Positions 7,897 to 16,017 are shown, counted from the stretch's first letter. The stretch: 35,348 nt of DNA from JBFFSQ01 sp041572275 (GCA_041572275.1 JBFFSQ010000005.1:1-35348); one strand, 5' to 3'. Program-made: numbers and translations. Notes: generated from the letters alone by a model not told the origin.

Positions 7897-9360
7897 ATGT
7901 CGGATAAAAATGATCCAGCGAGTGCTTCGCTGAAAATAAGGCGCACGAAAATCATTGCCACCCTGGGCCCTGTTTCCAGCAGTTATAAAAAAATCGAGAA
8001 ACTGATTCGAGGTGGGGTGAGTCTATTTCGTATCAATATGTCTCACGGTGTTCATGAAGAGCACGCTAAAGTTGTCAAACGAATAAGAAAAGCGGCGCAA
8101 CAACTTGATCGACACATTGGCATATTGATGGACCTGTGTGGTCCAAAAATAAGAGTCGGTCGATTTGCTGAAGGTGAGATCATGTTATTGCAGAATGACG
8201 AAGTCATTGTCAGCTGCGAGGATGTGCTTGGGACAGAAGGGCTGATTCCGTCCCAGTACCCTAATTTGTGCCGGGACATGAAGACGGGGGAGCGGATCTT
8301 TCTGGATGACGGTCAGCTGGAATTAAAAGTCCGTGAGATCAGAGGGAACGACTTAGTTTGTAAGGTGGTTTTTGGTGGTGTTCTGAAAGATCACAAGGGC
8401 ATGAATCTGCCAGATTCAGACGTATCAGCCGAGAGTTTTACAGAAAAAGATCAGCGTGATGCAGAATTGGCGATCGCGCTGGGAGCTGATTTTCTGGCGC
8501 TTAGTTTTGTTCGTGACAGTGATGAGATTATCAACCTTAAGCAGTTTCTTCATGAGCGCAATGCCGATATACCCATCATTGCTAAAATAGAGAAGCTGGA
8601 AGCGGTTAATAATATCGATAAGATACTGTCAGAGGCCTATGGCATCATGGTGGCGCGGGGTGATCTGGGGGTTGAGTTGCCGGCACAGAAGGTACCCCTG
8701 ATTCAAAAGGATTTGATTGACCGGGCACGCTGTTTCAACAAGCCAGTTATTGTGGCCACGCAGATGCTGGAATCAATGACGGCTCATTCCAGGCCGACTC
8801 GGGCCGAGGTAGGCGATGTGGCCAATGCGGCCTTGTCGAGTGCAGATGCTGTGATGTTATCGGCAGAAACCGCCAGCGGCAAACACCCAATTAAATCGGT
8901 ACAGATGATGGACAGCGTGCTTCGGGAAATGGAGTGCTATATGTGGGAGCGGGGTAGTTTTGGTGACCGCATTGAAGGCTGTGAAAGTAGTCAGCTGATT
9001 CATCGACGTGCAGTGGCTCACGCAGTGTCTAGCCTGGCCAAGGAGTTAAAGTTACGAGCTATTGTGGTGCCGACTGAGCAAGGGACAACAGCGCGTGTAT
9101 TGGCCGCTGACCGGCCATTGGCGCCTTTGCTGGGGGTGAGTCCGGATGTGCGCATCTGCCGGCGCCTGAGCCTGCACTGGGGCGTACTCCCGTTTGACTA
9201 TGAAAACCGCGTTGATGGTGACTGGAAGCTGATGTGCAGGAGTATCGCCCCGCGTTGCGAGTTATCTAAACACAGTGAGGGTGATGTGGTGTTGCTGGTA
9301 GCTGGTTTCAATGATGACCCGGTTCTTAATGAGCCGGTCATGAAAGTGCTGAATGTTTAG
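7897..9360 (+). CDS. pyk: Pyruvate kinase
   Basis: Converts phosphoenolpyruvate and ADP to pyruvate and ATP in the cytoplasm. The product is 487 residues from the ATG at 7897; a GTG at 7882 is a possible alternative. The A domain shows RINMSHG (Arg45, Asn47, Ser49, His50, the K+/ATP site), DLCGPKIR (80-86) and catalytic Lys230 with Glu232 in IIAKIEKLE. The MVARGDLGVE metal-site helix is at 251-260. A B domain lies between about 87 and 182, and the C-terminal allosteric domain follows about residue 350. Cys81 replaces the usual Gln of the DLQGPKIR motif. Monocistronic, with a hairpin just after the stop. PykA and PykF types cannot be separated with confidence. Confidence 0.95.
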   Translation: MSDKNDPASASLKIRRTKIIATLGPVSSSYKKIEKLIRGGVSLFRINMSHGVHEEHAKVVKRIRKAAQQLDRHIGILMDLCGPKIRVGRFAEGEIMLLQNDEVIVSCEDVLGTEGLIPSQYPNLCRDMKTGERIFLDDGQLELKVREIRGNDLVCKVVFGGVLKDHKGMNLPDSDVSAESFTEKDQRDAELAIALGADFLALSFVRDSDEIINLKQFLHERNADIPIIAKIEKLEAVNNIDKILSEAYGIMVARGDLGVELPAQKVPLIQKDLIDRARCFNKPVIVATQMLESMTAHSRPTRAEVGDVANAALSSADAVMLSAETASGKHPIKSVQMMDSVLREMECYMWERGSFGDRIEGCESSQLIHRRAVAHAVSSLAKELKLRAIVVPTEQGTTARVLAADRPLAPLLGVSPDVRICRRLSLHWGVLPFDYENRVDGDWKLMCRSIAPRCELSKHSEGDVVLLVAGFNDDPVLNEPVMKVLNV

Positions 9361-9370
9361 TGTTTCGTTG

Positions 9371-9420
9371 CCAGCGATTGCTCAGAGCCTCTGGCTCAAC
9401 TGGGCAATCGCTGGTCGTTT
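9371..9420. terminator. Nested hairpin terminator after pyruvate kinase
   Basis: CCAGCGATTGC (9371-9381) pairs perfectly with 9404-9414. An inner GAGCC/GGCTC stem sits in the loop, and TCGTTTTGTT follows on the plus strand. It lies between the pyruvate kinase stop and the stop of the convergent gene at 9423, so it may serve both strands. Confidence 0.7.
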
Positions 9421-9422
9421 TG

Positions 9423-9755
9423 TTATTTAAGAGTTGCGCTGCTGAGCAGGTTGTCAAAGGGTGAGGTTGGGCCGATTTCGATGACAATGGTTTCATCTAG
9501 GGGAATTTCGTCTGTTTCAATATGTGGCAATAACTGTTCAGTAATTTGCAGAATCATCGTCATACCCTGTTGCGATGATGGGTCGGTCTCAGTCTGAATC
9601 TGGCTCTGTAAATGCTGCATATGATCACGAGCGCTCTGCACACGCGTACTGTGATCCTGGCTCTGGTATTCGTCGGTGAAGCTCAGGTGTAATTCACGTG
9701 TTTGAGTTTCAGAATTATCGACTACACGGATATTAAAGGGGCCTTCGATCTGCAT
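9423..9755 (-). CDS. Unknown 110-residue acidic protein
   Basis: A 110-residue acidic soluble protein. An N-terminal beta-like segment (MQIEGPFNIRVVDNSETQTR) is followed by a helical region rich in Gln (about residues 35-75) and a hydrophilic C-terminus. There are no cysteines, no signal peptide and no recognisable motif. It lies 76 bases after djlA on the same strand and could share its transcript. No clear ribosome site precedes the ATG. Family not recognised; kept because the frame is open, codon use looks normal and no other gene competes for the region. Confidence 0.6.
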   Translation of the reverse strand: MQIEGPFNIRVVDNSETQTRELHLSFTDEYQSQDHSTRVQSARDHMQHLQSQIQTETDPSSQQGMTMILQITEQLLPHIETDEIPLDETIVIEIGPTSPFDNLLSSATLK

Positions 9756-9831
9756 GGGGACATGTTCATGGAATAGTTACAGGGAGAGACATTCTGTCGC
9801 CAGTCAGGCTGATTGTAAAGCCCGAACCGGT

Positions 9832-10623
9832 TTAATGGAGCTTGCGGGCCTTTTTAATCTGGTCATAGGCGGCCTTGATTTCCTGGGTTTTTTCAGTAGC
9901 CAGCTTGATCATTTCTTCGGGTAGTCCTTTCGACACCAGTTTATCCGGATGATGCTGGCTCATCTGCCGGCGGTAGGCTTTTTTGATATCCGCATCACTG
10001 GCATCAGCGGCAATTCCCAGCACGGAATAGGCATCGTCCAGGGTGGCAGCAGCGGTCGACGGCTCATCCACATAGTGTTGTTGAGCCGTCACCATCTGTA
10101 TAAGCTGATCAACAGCGCTGGATGAAAACAGCAGTTGCTGGCCGATGTCGTAGATGGCTATGCGCTCGGCTTGATCCAGCACACCGTCGGCGAGACCGGT
10201 TGTAATCAGGATCTCCATAAACATCTGGATCAGGTTGCGTCGACGATGGCATTCACGCCGAAATTGCTGCAAAACTTCATGGAGAGGAAAGTCGGTTAGT
10301 TTACCCTGGTTGAACAGTTCAATAGCGGCCTTGCGCTGATCGGGTGACAGTTGCATCTGTGCCATGATGTGTTCAGCCATGCGGATTTCATCTTTGGAAA
10401 CCTGGCCGTCGACTTTGGCAATATGCCCCATAACCGAGAATACAGCTGTAAAGAAAGCGGCCTGGGTACGCTCAGTATCGCCAGGATCTGTACCTTGCAA
10501 GTGTTCAAGCTGGTTAATGCCTTTGTCGAGCTGGTGCCCAAAGGCCGCGCCCAGGAGTGCCCCGATTGGGCCACCCATCAAGAATCCGAGGCCGCCACCA
10601 ATTAACTTACCCCACCAGCCCAT
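9832..10623 (-). CDS. djlA: DnaJ-like membrane co-chaperone DjlA
   Basis: A 263-residue protein with the DjlA architecture. A glycine-rich N-terminal membrane segment (GKLIGGGLGFLMGGPIGALL, residues 5-24) precedes a TerB-like helical domain (about 55-180). A C-terminal J domain (about 198-263) carries the His-Pro-Asp motif at 225-227 within QHHPDK. DjlA is anchored in the inner membrane and stimulates DnaK ATPase through the J domain, and is linked in E. coli to capsule signalling. The ribosome site GGAG sits six bases before the ATG. Length is close to the E. coli protein. Confidence 0.93.
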   Translation of the reverse strand: MGWWGKLIGGGLGFLMGGPIGALLGAAFGHQLDKGINQLEHLQGTDPGDTERTQAAFFTAVFSVMGHIAKVDGQVSKDEIRMAEHIMAQMQLSPDQRKAAIELFNQGKLTDFPLHEVLQQFRRECHRRRNLIQMFMEILITTGLADGVLDQAERIAIYDIGQQLLFSSSAVDQLIQMVTAQQHYVDEPSTAAATLDDAYSVLGIAADASDADIKKAYRRQMSQHHPDKLVSKGLPEEMIKLATEKTQEIKAAYDQIKKARKLH

Positions 10624-10730
10624 TGCTATCTCCAGTTTTAAAAAATCGCTTTTATTATAACGGTAAAGTTGGGGGCATATGTGTTGTATTCAATTGGCAG
10701 CAGAGGGTGTCGCGTGATTGTGCGGATTTC

Positions 10731-11105
10731 TTATACGATATTGTCTTTGCGTATGGCAGCGTCAAGGTCATGGTCGAGGACGCTAGAACCATTGAGTAGA
10801 CTTAGCATTAATTTGCGTTGTTCATCGACCCGGGTATTTAGCTGTTTTTCAATGCGATTGTAGTGATGGTTGATCGCCTGAACGCATTGAGCGTGTAATT
10901 CTCGCCGGATTTGTAGCGGATTGAATCGGTTGTGACGATGAGTCTCGATACTTTTGATAACTCGCATCAGTGCCAGGCGTGACATCAGGCTGCGTGCCGA
11001 GTGAGTGTCAGCTAAAGCGTAGGCGGCATAATTTCGCAGAGCCTCACACAGAATGTTTCTGACGGTAACCGAGCAGTCAATCTGTATGTGTGCAGCCTGT
11101 CTCAT
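10731..11105 (-). CDS. Unknown 124-residue helical protein
   Basis: A 124-residue basic, predominantly helical protein, rich in Arg and His (for example IKSIETHRHNRFNPLQIRRE). It has no signal peptide and no motif I recognise. It is on the same strand as djlA, separated from it by 107 bases. Two cysteines (Cys11 and Cys20) occur near the N-terminus. Codon use looks normal for the neighbourhood, but function cannot be assigned and a false call is possible. Confidence 0.55.
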   Translation of the reverse strand: MRQAAHIQIDCSVTVRNILCEALRNYAAYALADTHSARSLMSRLALMRVIKSIETHRHNRFNPLQIRRELHAQCVQAINHHYNRIEKQLNTRVDEQRKLMLSLLNGSSVLDHDLDAAIRKDNIV

Positions 11106-11439
11106 AATGCGACCTTTTGCCGGGGTTTAGTTTGCGTTGATTCCAGGAAGCCTGTTTCCACATCCACTATTGAGCTCTCACTCGATCAAAGGCTGAAAAA
11201 ATACATCGCAATAGTCACCAGCTAACAATGTGAGAGAAACAGTGCTGATGTAGATTTGTAATTTAAGAGAGTCATTTTTATCACCCTTGGTTTTTTTGTG
11301 GGTGACTTGTGTCGTGGCTTGTAAGATTATTTCCACAAGGTGATTAGTCTGTGCAGAATGGATTATTGGGTCAAGCAGGTGGTTATTTTAGTGTGCCTGA
11401 ATGAGAGGGGAGTCACAGTTTTTGTGAGGCCAATAGAGG
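11106..11439. other. Non-coding gap with small inverted repeats
   Basis: A 334-base stretch between two minus-strand genes with no convincing reading frame. It contains TCACCC (11281-11286) facing GGGTGA (11300-11305) across a T-rich loop, and a nearby short CTTGT/ACAAG pair around 11319-11339. Either could be a weak terminator for the operon ending at 11440, but neither has a clear T-run after it on the minus strand. I see no recognisable riboswitch or RNA gene. Confidence 0.4.
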
Positions 11440-11676
11440 TTACGGGTTTTTAAATACCATCTCGCCGGTGCGGACCATTTCTGTGACCTGCAGTGTTTCT
11501 TCATCGGGAAACATTTCACGTAGATCGTCCATGGTGAGTGATTCACCTTTTTCATCAAAGCGTTGCCAGATCATCTCCCAGCGCTGGTCGTCAAAATAAA
11601 AGCCAGTGGGGAGTATACAGACTGGTTTATTGTTGAAATCAGTGATTACTTTGGGCTCTATCAGTTTTCCAGCCAT
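11440..11676 (-). CDS. Unknown 78-residue protein in the HU-LysM operon
   Basis: A 78-residue acidic soluble protein (begins MAGKLIEPKVITDFNNKPVC) with a predicted mixed fold and no recognisable domain. It starts 13 bases after the stop of the HU-LysM fusion gene, with GGA about eight bases before its ATG, so it is probably the third gene of that operon. It might act with the fusion or the small HU-like protein, but that is context only. It has a single cysteine, Cys20, and no signal peptide. Confidence 0.65.
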   Translation of the reverse strand: MAGKLIEPKVITDFNNKPVCILPTGFYFDDQRWEMIWQRFDEKGESLTMDDLREMFPDEETLQVTEMVRTGEMVFKNP

Positions 11677-11689
11677 ATCTCAGTCCAGA

Positions 11690-12823
11690 TTAATTGCTTG
11701 CGAGTTGCAGACTCTGCCAGTCCTGTTCATCAATCTCATAGATATGATCCTGGATTACTGCAGGGTCAAATTTTGATGCGCCAAGCAAAGCGTAATAGGG
11801 AAAGGGTTTGTCGGTTTTTTTATAATAGCGATAAACCTGGAAATAACCCTCGGCAATATTGCGCTTGTCTTCAGCGGTTAATTCATCAGGTGAACCATAG
11901 AGACTGGGTAGCGTTATGGTGCTTCCCATGCGCAGTTTGTTCGGGTTGCGTATGTTGCGATTGGCCTGATAGATGTGTGGCCAGTAAAAAGGGTTGGTAT
12001 AACTTTTACGCGACAGGCGCCACAGGCTGTCGCCATTCACGAGTCGATGGCGACGTTTACTAAAAAAGGGAGTGGTCGGGTCAGTGGATACGGCGGCGAC
12101 TGCGTCGTTTATTACAGTTACAGGTGAGCTTGAGCTGTCAGTAGTGATAGCGATTTCTGGCGCTGTATCGCTTTCTGTTTCCGTTGTTGTGATCTGTGAG
12201 TTTATTGCTGATGGATTACTGGTGCTGGTTGTTAGCACATGGCTGGCGGGTTCCGAAGGCATATCTGTGGTCTGTACTGTCGCCTGTTGTGACGGTGAGA
12301 TGATGAAGTAACCAATAACAGCCGCAAACAGTACGGTTGCGGCTATGGCTGTCATTCGAGTATTTTGCGTCTGTGTCACTGTTGCTGGCTGTTTTGTCTG
12401 GCCAGGAGACTCAATGACGGTGATGTCAGACATCTCGCTGCGTACGACCGGCTCAGCAGTGATCGAAACGCTTGTTTCTGGCTCAGGAATGGCGACTTCA
12501 TGTAGTTCAACAGTTTGTTCGGGTAGGTCAGTTTGTTCGCTATTGACCTTGTCTTTCAGTGCTTTGGCTGCAGTAAAGGTGATGCGCGGTTGAGCAGGAA
12601 TAATCAGTGATTCGCCGGTTCGAGGGTGTTTGCCTTTACGCTCATTGCTCCATTTCAGTTTAAAACTGCCAAACTGATGGATGCGAACATGGCCGTCAAG
12701 AAGCAGGCCCTCGCGGAGCGTCTCGAACAGGGCGCTGGAGAATTCCTTCAGCAGCGGCTTGCTATCAGTGCTGTCACGGGCAATCTTTTCGCGGATGGCG
12801 CCTTCATAAATCGAGTCACTCAT
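11690..12823 (-). CDS. HU-like DNA-binding domain fused through a membrane span to a LysM domain
   Basis: A 377-residue protein with an unusual order of parts. Residues 1-95 form a complete HU/IHF-type domain: HQFGSFKLKW (49-58) matches the family's GFGTF beta-strand. RKGKHPRTGE (62-71) retains the DNA-binding arm with its conserved proline, and AKALKDKVN ends the domain. A Ser/Thr/Glu-rich linker leads to one hydrophobic span at about 158-176. A long low-complexity Ser/Thr-rich stretch (177-255) follows. A LysM domain lies at about 258-307 (NGDSLWRLSRK...WPHIYQANRN...ITLP), with about 70 further residues. An Arg just before the span and few charges after it suggest N-inside topology, placing HU in the cytoplasm and LysM in the periplasm. 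The start overlaps the stop of the small HU-like gene by four bases. Confidence 0.85.
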   Translation of the reverse strand: MSDSIYEGAIREKIARDSTDSKPLLKEFSSALFETLREGLLLDGHVRIHQFGSFKLKWSNERKGKHPRTGESLIIPAQPRITFTAAKALKDKVNSEQTDLPEQTVELHEVAIPEPETSVSITAEPVVRSEMSDITVIESPGQTKQPATVTQTQNTRMTAIAATVLFAAVIGYFIISPSQQATVQTTDMPSEPASHVLTTSTSNPSAINSQITTTETESDTAPEIAITTDSSSSPVTVINDAVAAVSTDPTTPFFSKRRHRLVNGDSLWRLSRKSYTNPFYWPHIYQANRNIRNPNKLRMGSTITLPSLYGSPDELTAEDKRNIAEGYFQVYRYYKKTDKPFPYYALLGASKFDPAVIQDHIYEIDEQDWQSLQLASN

Positions 12824-13080
12824 GATGGTCTCCAGGGTTTGACGAAGTCCTTGAATTTTTGTGAGGCTCTGAAAAAGATGTTCCTGGTCGTAACAGGCTG
12901 CTGTTGACTTGTGCGTGAATCACGCAGGCCAAAGGTGCCAAATCCACGGATGATCACGTGTTTGCCTTCACCCAGTTGTGTCGCGATCGCATCCATTTCC
13001 TGATACAGCATACGTCGAGCCTGTTTCTGGCTAATACTGAGTTTGTCTGCAAGCTGGATGACGAGATCGGTGGTATTCAT
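12820..13080 (-). CDS. Small divergent HU-family protein
   Basis: An 86-residue HU/IHF-like protein. Helical N-terminal region (DLVIQLADKLSISQKQARRM, residues 5-24) and the IIRGFGTFGLRDSR strand (43-56) are typical, and Pro62 sits at the expected arm tip. The arm itself (RTSQQQPVTTRN) lacks the family's Gly-Arg-Asn-Pro and Thr-Gly-Glu residues and is shortened. It may therefore bind DNA differently, or act mainly as a dimer partner for the HU domain encoded immediately downstream. First gene of the operon; its stop overlaps the start of the fusion gene. It is not a standard hupA/hupB product. Confidence 0.8.
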   Translation of the reverse strand: MNTTDLVIQLADKLSISQKQARRMLYQEMDAIATQLGEGKHVIIRGFGTFGLRDSRTSQQQPVTTRNIFFRASQKFKDFVKPWRPS

Positions 13081-13195
13081 AGATAGGCGAATGTTAGGTG
13101 ATTGATATAACTATAGTCCCAAACGGTTGTGTAGAAAAGACCTCAATATGCAAGTGATTGATTATAAGGTATAAATTTTGTACCGGGTCACAGTG

Positions 13196-13223
13196 TTAGC
13201 GGCCACTGACATGCTGCTATAAT
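13196..13223 (+). promoter_or_regulatory. Extended -10 promoter of the 13.2-15.1 kb gene group
   Basis: A perfect TATAAT at 13218-13223 is preceded by TG at 13215-13216 (extended -10). A weak -35 (TTAGCG, 13196-13201) lies 16 bases upstream. The expected start site is about 28 bases before the ATG at 13258. Confidence 0.5.
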
Positions 13224-13257
13224 TGGCGCTTTTTAGCGATGGTAGATACCAGCGATC

Positions 13258-13644
13258 ATGACAGCCCAAAATCTACTGCTATCGATTGTCGAATTAGGCG
13301 GATATCCGGATTTTTCAGCGCTTTACCGGAGTAAAGGCTTTCAGCTTGAACGGGCCGATAGTATGCGTAAGGCCATTAAATTGCTGAAAAAAAGCCATCC
13401 GCGGGTGATTGTGGCCGAATTTAATTATCAGACAGATTTTCGTGACCGCACCAGTAGTCTGGAATCCCTGATGGCCCGCGTTGAGCGTATTCCCGGCGTC
13501 CGGGTGATCGTTTTTTATGAAAAAGAGCAACGGGATAAACTGGAACGTCTGCTTGCCGTGGCCCATGTGTTTGAGACTATACCCTTTCCGGTTGATGAAG
13601 CCCTGTTAAGCGTGGCCCTGGACCGGGCGCTGGAGGAAGATTGA
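13258..13644 (+). CDS. Probable degenerate receiver-like protein
   Basis: A 128-residue protein whose alternating pattern looks like a response-regulator receiver fold. AIKLLKKSHPRVIVAEFNYQ (residues 40-59) corresponds to helix 2 and strand 3 with Glu54 where the phosphoacceptor Asp would be expected. GVRVIVFYEK resembles strand 4, and ETIPFPVDEALLSVAL resembles the end region where the conserved Lys-Pro would fall, with Lys absent. If right, it is an unphosphorylated pseudo-receiver used for protein contacts. First gene of a plus-strand group; the next gene's ATG shares the last base of this stop codon. Fold inferred by eye, family not recognised. Confidence 0.65.
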   Translation: MTAQNLLLSIVELGGYPDFSALYRSKGFQLERADSMRKAIKLLKKSHPRVIVAEFNYQTDFRDRTSSLESLMARVERIPGVRVIVFYEKEQRDKLERLLAVAHVFETIPFPVDEALLSVALDRALEED

Positions 13645-14315
13645 TGTTTAGTAGTAAGCCCGGTATGCGTGAGCGCCATCTGAGGCGTAAATACCAGAAT
13701 CCGTTATTCGGTGATGTCACCATCACAGCGGCGGATATCGAACAGGCACAGCAACAGGATGAAGACGAAGTGAATCAGTTTATGAATCACTTTCGTGATC
13801 TGGTTCAGCAGTCGGTGGAACTGGACCCTAATGCGGACCCCGACGTGGTGTTGAAACTGAAGGAAATGCTCGATAAAAGCTATGAGCAATGTGCCGGGCT
13901 GGTGGGTGACCAGGAAGAGCTCAAGGGCATGATCAAGCGCCTGCTGCAGTCAATCATGCAGGCCATGTGGAAAGGCGTTGGAGAAGATGCTCAGGCGCAT
14001 TCAAAACTACGTGATGAAGAACAGGCGCGACAGGCGCATTTTTCGCTGCTGGAATATCCCCTGGTGGGTGATCTGATTCGACCGGATTCGGTGATTGACG
14101 AGTCGGAGCTGGTGGCTGTCCTGTTGAGCGAATCTGTGGATAATGTTCGCATGGCTATGCAGTTATTTAACCCTGAACAGCAGGTTATGCTATGTCAGCA
14201 GGCTGTTGAGTTAATTGAGCGGCTGGATCAGGATGGGTCGGTACCGGAAACTGCACGACAGCGCTTGGCTGAAATGGAGTCACTTTTAGCCGTGGCCAGT
14301 CCACGGCCAAGTTAG
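13644..14315 (+). CDS. Unknown 223-residue acidic helical protein
   Basis: From the ATG at 13644, which follows GGAGGAAG, the product is 223 residues, acidic, and mainly helical with coiled-coil character in the first 130 residues (VVLKLKEMLDKSYEQC, EELKGMIKRLLQSIMQAMWK). There is no signal peptide or membrane span. The N-terminus is basic (MRERHLRRKYQNP). Overlaps the preceding pseudo-receiver gene by one base, so the two are translationally coupled and likely act together. Family not recognised. Confidence 0.72.
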   Translation: MFSSKPGMRERHLRRKYQNPLFGDVTITAADIEQAQQQDEDEVNQFMNHFRDLVQQSVELDPNADPDVVLKLKEMLDKSYEQCAGLVGDQEELKGMIKRLLQSIMQAMWKGVGEDAQAHSKLRDEEQARQAHFSLLEYPLVGDLIRPDSVIDESELVAVLLSESVDNVRMAMQLFNPEQQVMLCQQAVELIERLDQDGSVPETARQRLAEMESLLAVASPRPS

Positions 14316-14403
14316 TGAGTCGCAGGTTTCCACAGAATTAGTGTGTTGTATGTCGGGTATACTATGTGTAAAAAGCCTGACCGGATGATAGAAGTGAAAA
14401 GTT

Positions 14404-15114
14404 ATGACTGACGAAGCAAAAATCAAATTGGAACAGGGTGTGCTGGAAGCCTCGGATGAGGAAAGCGCACGTAAGTATCTGGAAAACCAGCTGCGGCAGG
14501 CCGAGCAGCATTTTCTGGCCCTGCCTGCAGAAGCCACGGATGAAGCCCGTGCTCGAATTTACCTGGAGAAATCCAATGCGCTGTTAGGTCTGGAGCGTAA
14601 TGAAGAAGCCTGGAATGAAGCCAAACGGGCCTTCGATATTTTTGTTGAAAAAGAGCTCTGGTCCGAGGCTGTTGAAGCTTGCGACATCCTGTATCAGACT
14701 GATCAGCCGGCGTCGATACTGGCCCTGGCTCATGGTGTCTGGCTGTCGATTACCTATCCGGTTGATCCCGAGCAAACCATCGTTATGCTTAGTTATGTTG
14801 TGGATGAAACGCCGGCTGATTCCGATGGCGCTGCGGTAGCTGCGGCTACTGCGCACTATATCGTCGGTTTGCGTACCGAAGATGAAGAGAAGCATAACAG
14901 CCTGAGTTTCCTGACCACGAACCTGATTGCCAAAGTGGCTCAGCGCCATGGTGATGTGAAGTCACAGGAGGCACTGGACTTCTGGATGGAAAAGATGGAG
15001 TTGAAAGACCCTGAGGTGTTCCTGCCACGTATGGGTTCAATACTGGATGTCATCGTCGGTGACAGTTGGTGGTTTGACCGGGATGCCCTGCGCGAAAAAC
15101 TGCCGGTGAACTGA
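14404..15114 (+). CDS. Unknown 236-residue helical-repeat protein
   Basis: A 236-residue soluble, acidic, helical protein. The N-terminal half holds TPR-like helical hairpins (ARIYLEKSNALLGLERNEEA at about 50-69, then AKRAFDIFVEKELWSEAVEA). The C-terminal half (GSILDVIVGDSWWFDRDALR near the end) is more conserved-looking but not recognised. It lies 88 bases after the previous gene and before a strong terminator, so it is probably the third and last gene of the unit, perhaps with its own promoter in the gap. Function unknown. Confidence 0.72.
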   Translation: MTDEAKIKLEQGVLEASDEESARKYLENQLRQAEQHFLALPAEATDEARARIYLEKSNALLGLERNEEAWNEAKRAFDIFVEKELWSEAVEACDILYQTDQPASILALAHGVWLSITYPVDPEQTIVMLSYVVDETPADSDGAAVAAATAHYIVGLRTEDEEKHNSLSFLTTNLIAKVAQRHGDVKSQEALDFWMEKMELKDPEVFLPRMGSILDVIVGDSWWFDRDALREKLPVN

Positions 15115-15141
15115 GGCGAGTCCCTTTAGGCTTTGCAATGA

Positions 15142-15182
15142 AGCCCGCGATAGTCATAGTCGTGCTATCGCGGGCTTTTTTG
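15142..15182 (+). terminator. Rho-independent terminator
   Basis: AGCCCGCGATAG (15142-15153) pairs perfectly with CTATCGCGGGCT, followed directly by a run of T. It closes the plus-strand group ending at 15114 and sits just before the convergent EF-hand gene. Confidence 0.92.
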
Positions 15183-15189
15183 TAGCTGC

Positions 15190-16017
15190 TTAGCGTCGTT
15201 GTCGGTGTTGAGCCTGATGGGCGGCAAATTCATCCTGGCTGATACTGCCGTTACCGTCGCTGTCAATTTCTTTGAATGATGGGGCCGATGACAAACCACG
15301 CATTCTGAAACCCTTAGCCGCACGTTCACTGATGCGCAGGGCACGACCTTCATTCAGTTCCTTCTCGCTGATGCGACCATCACTGTTGCGATCAAAATCA
15401 GCAAAGCTGGGCATGTTTCGGCCCATTCCGGAGCCACCTGCTGATTGCTTCATATGGCTGGCCTGGTGGTCAGAAAACTCTTTCTTGCTGATTTTACCGT
15501 CGTGGTTGCTGTCGATAGTTGAGAAAGCAGGTGCCTGAGCGATGTTACGCATTAAATAGCCCTGACCAGCCCGTTCACTGATACGTTGCGCACGTGCTTC
15601 GTCCAGTTCGTTTTCAGTGATCCATCCATCGGTGTTCAGATCGAATTCAGCGAAGTCCGGCATGTTACTGCCTCGACCAATGTTGTCGTATTTCTCCAGA
15701 CTGCCACGTTCTAATTGGCGGCCACTCTGTCCGGCGGCGAGTTCATCGGGTGAAATCTGTTGGTCCCCATTACTATCAAAGGATTTGAATGACGGTGGTT
15801 GGCGTCGCATGGGACGGCCATCTGCTTCACGTTGTGCAGCACGTTGTTTATGAGCGCGATTAAATTCCTGCTCATTGATCATGCCGTTGCCGTCCGCATC
15901 AAAAGTTGAGAATGGAATGGGGCCGCGGAAGGGGCTCGACTCAGCTTGTGAAAGGGTGGGTATAGCAATCAGAAGCGTGGTAAGCGAGGCCAGTAATAAC
16001 GTTTTGGACTGTATCAT
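15190..16017 (-). CDS. Exported protein with six EF-hand calcium-binding loops
   Basis: A 275-residue protein with a signal peptide (cleavage expected after Ala25 in SQA-ESS). It has six 12-residue EF-hand loops at residues 40-51, 81-92, 126-137, 169-180, 209-220 and 252-263, each beginning with Asp and ending with Glu, with D-x-[DN]-x-[DN]-G-type ligands. Residues 119-190 and 202-272 are near copies of one another, each with two hands and an RISERA-containing linker, so part of the protein arose by internal duplication. It should be periplasmic or secreted and bind calcium; whether as buffer, sensor or adhesin is unknown. Monocistronic, ends against a terminator. Confidence 0.88.
   Translation of the reverse strand: MIQSKTLLLASLTTLLIAIPTLSQAESSPFRGPIPFSTFDADGNGMINEQEFNRAHKQRAAQREADGRPMRRQPPSFKSFDSNGDQQISPDELAAGQSGRQLERGSLEKYDNIGRGSNMPDFAEFDLNTDGWITENELDEARAQRISERAGQGYLMRNIAQAPAFSTIDSNHDGKISKKEFSDHQASHMKQSAGGSGMGRNMPSFADFDRNSDGRISEKELNEGRALRISERAAKGFRMRGLSSAPSFKEIDSDGNGSISQDEFAAHQAQHRQRR

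Noticed and set aside
11106..11439. Riboswitch or small RNA gene in the 334-base gap
   Set aside because: Only short inverted repeats are visible; no known conserved riboswitch core or strong terminator-ended transcript could be recognised.
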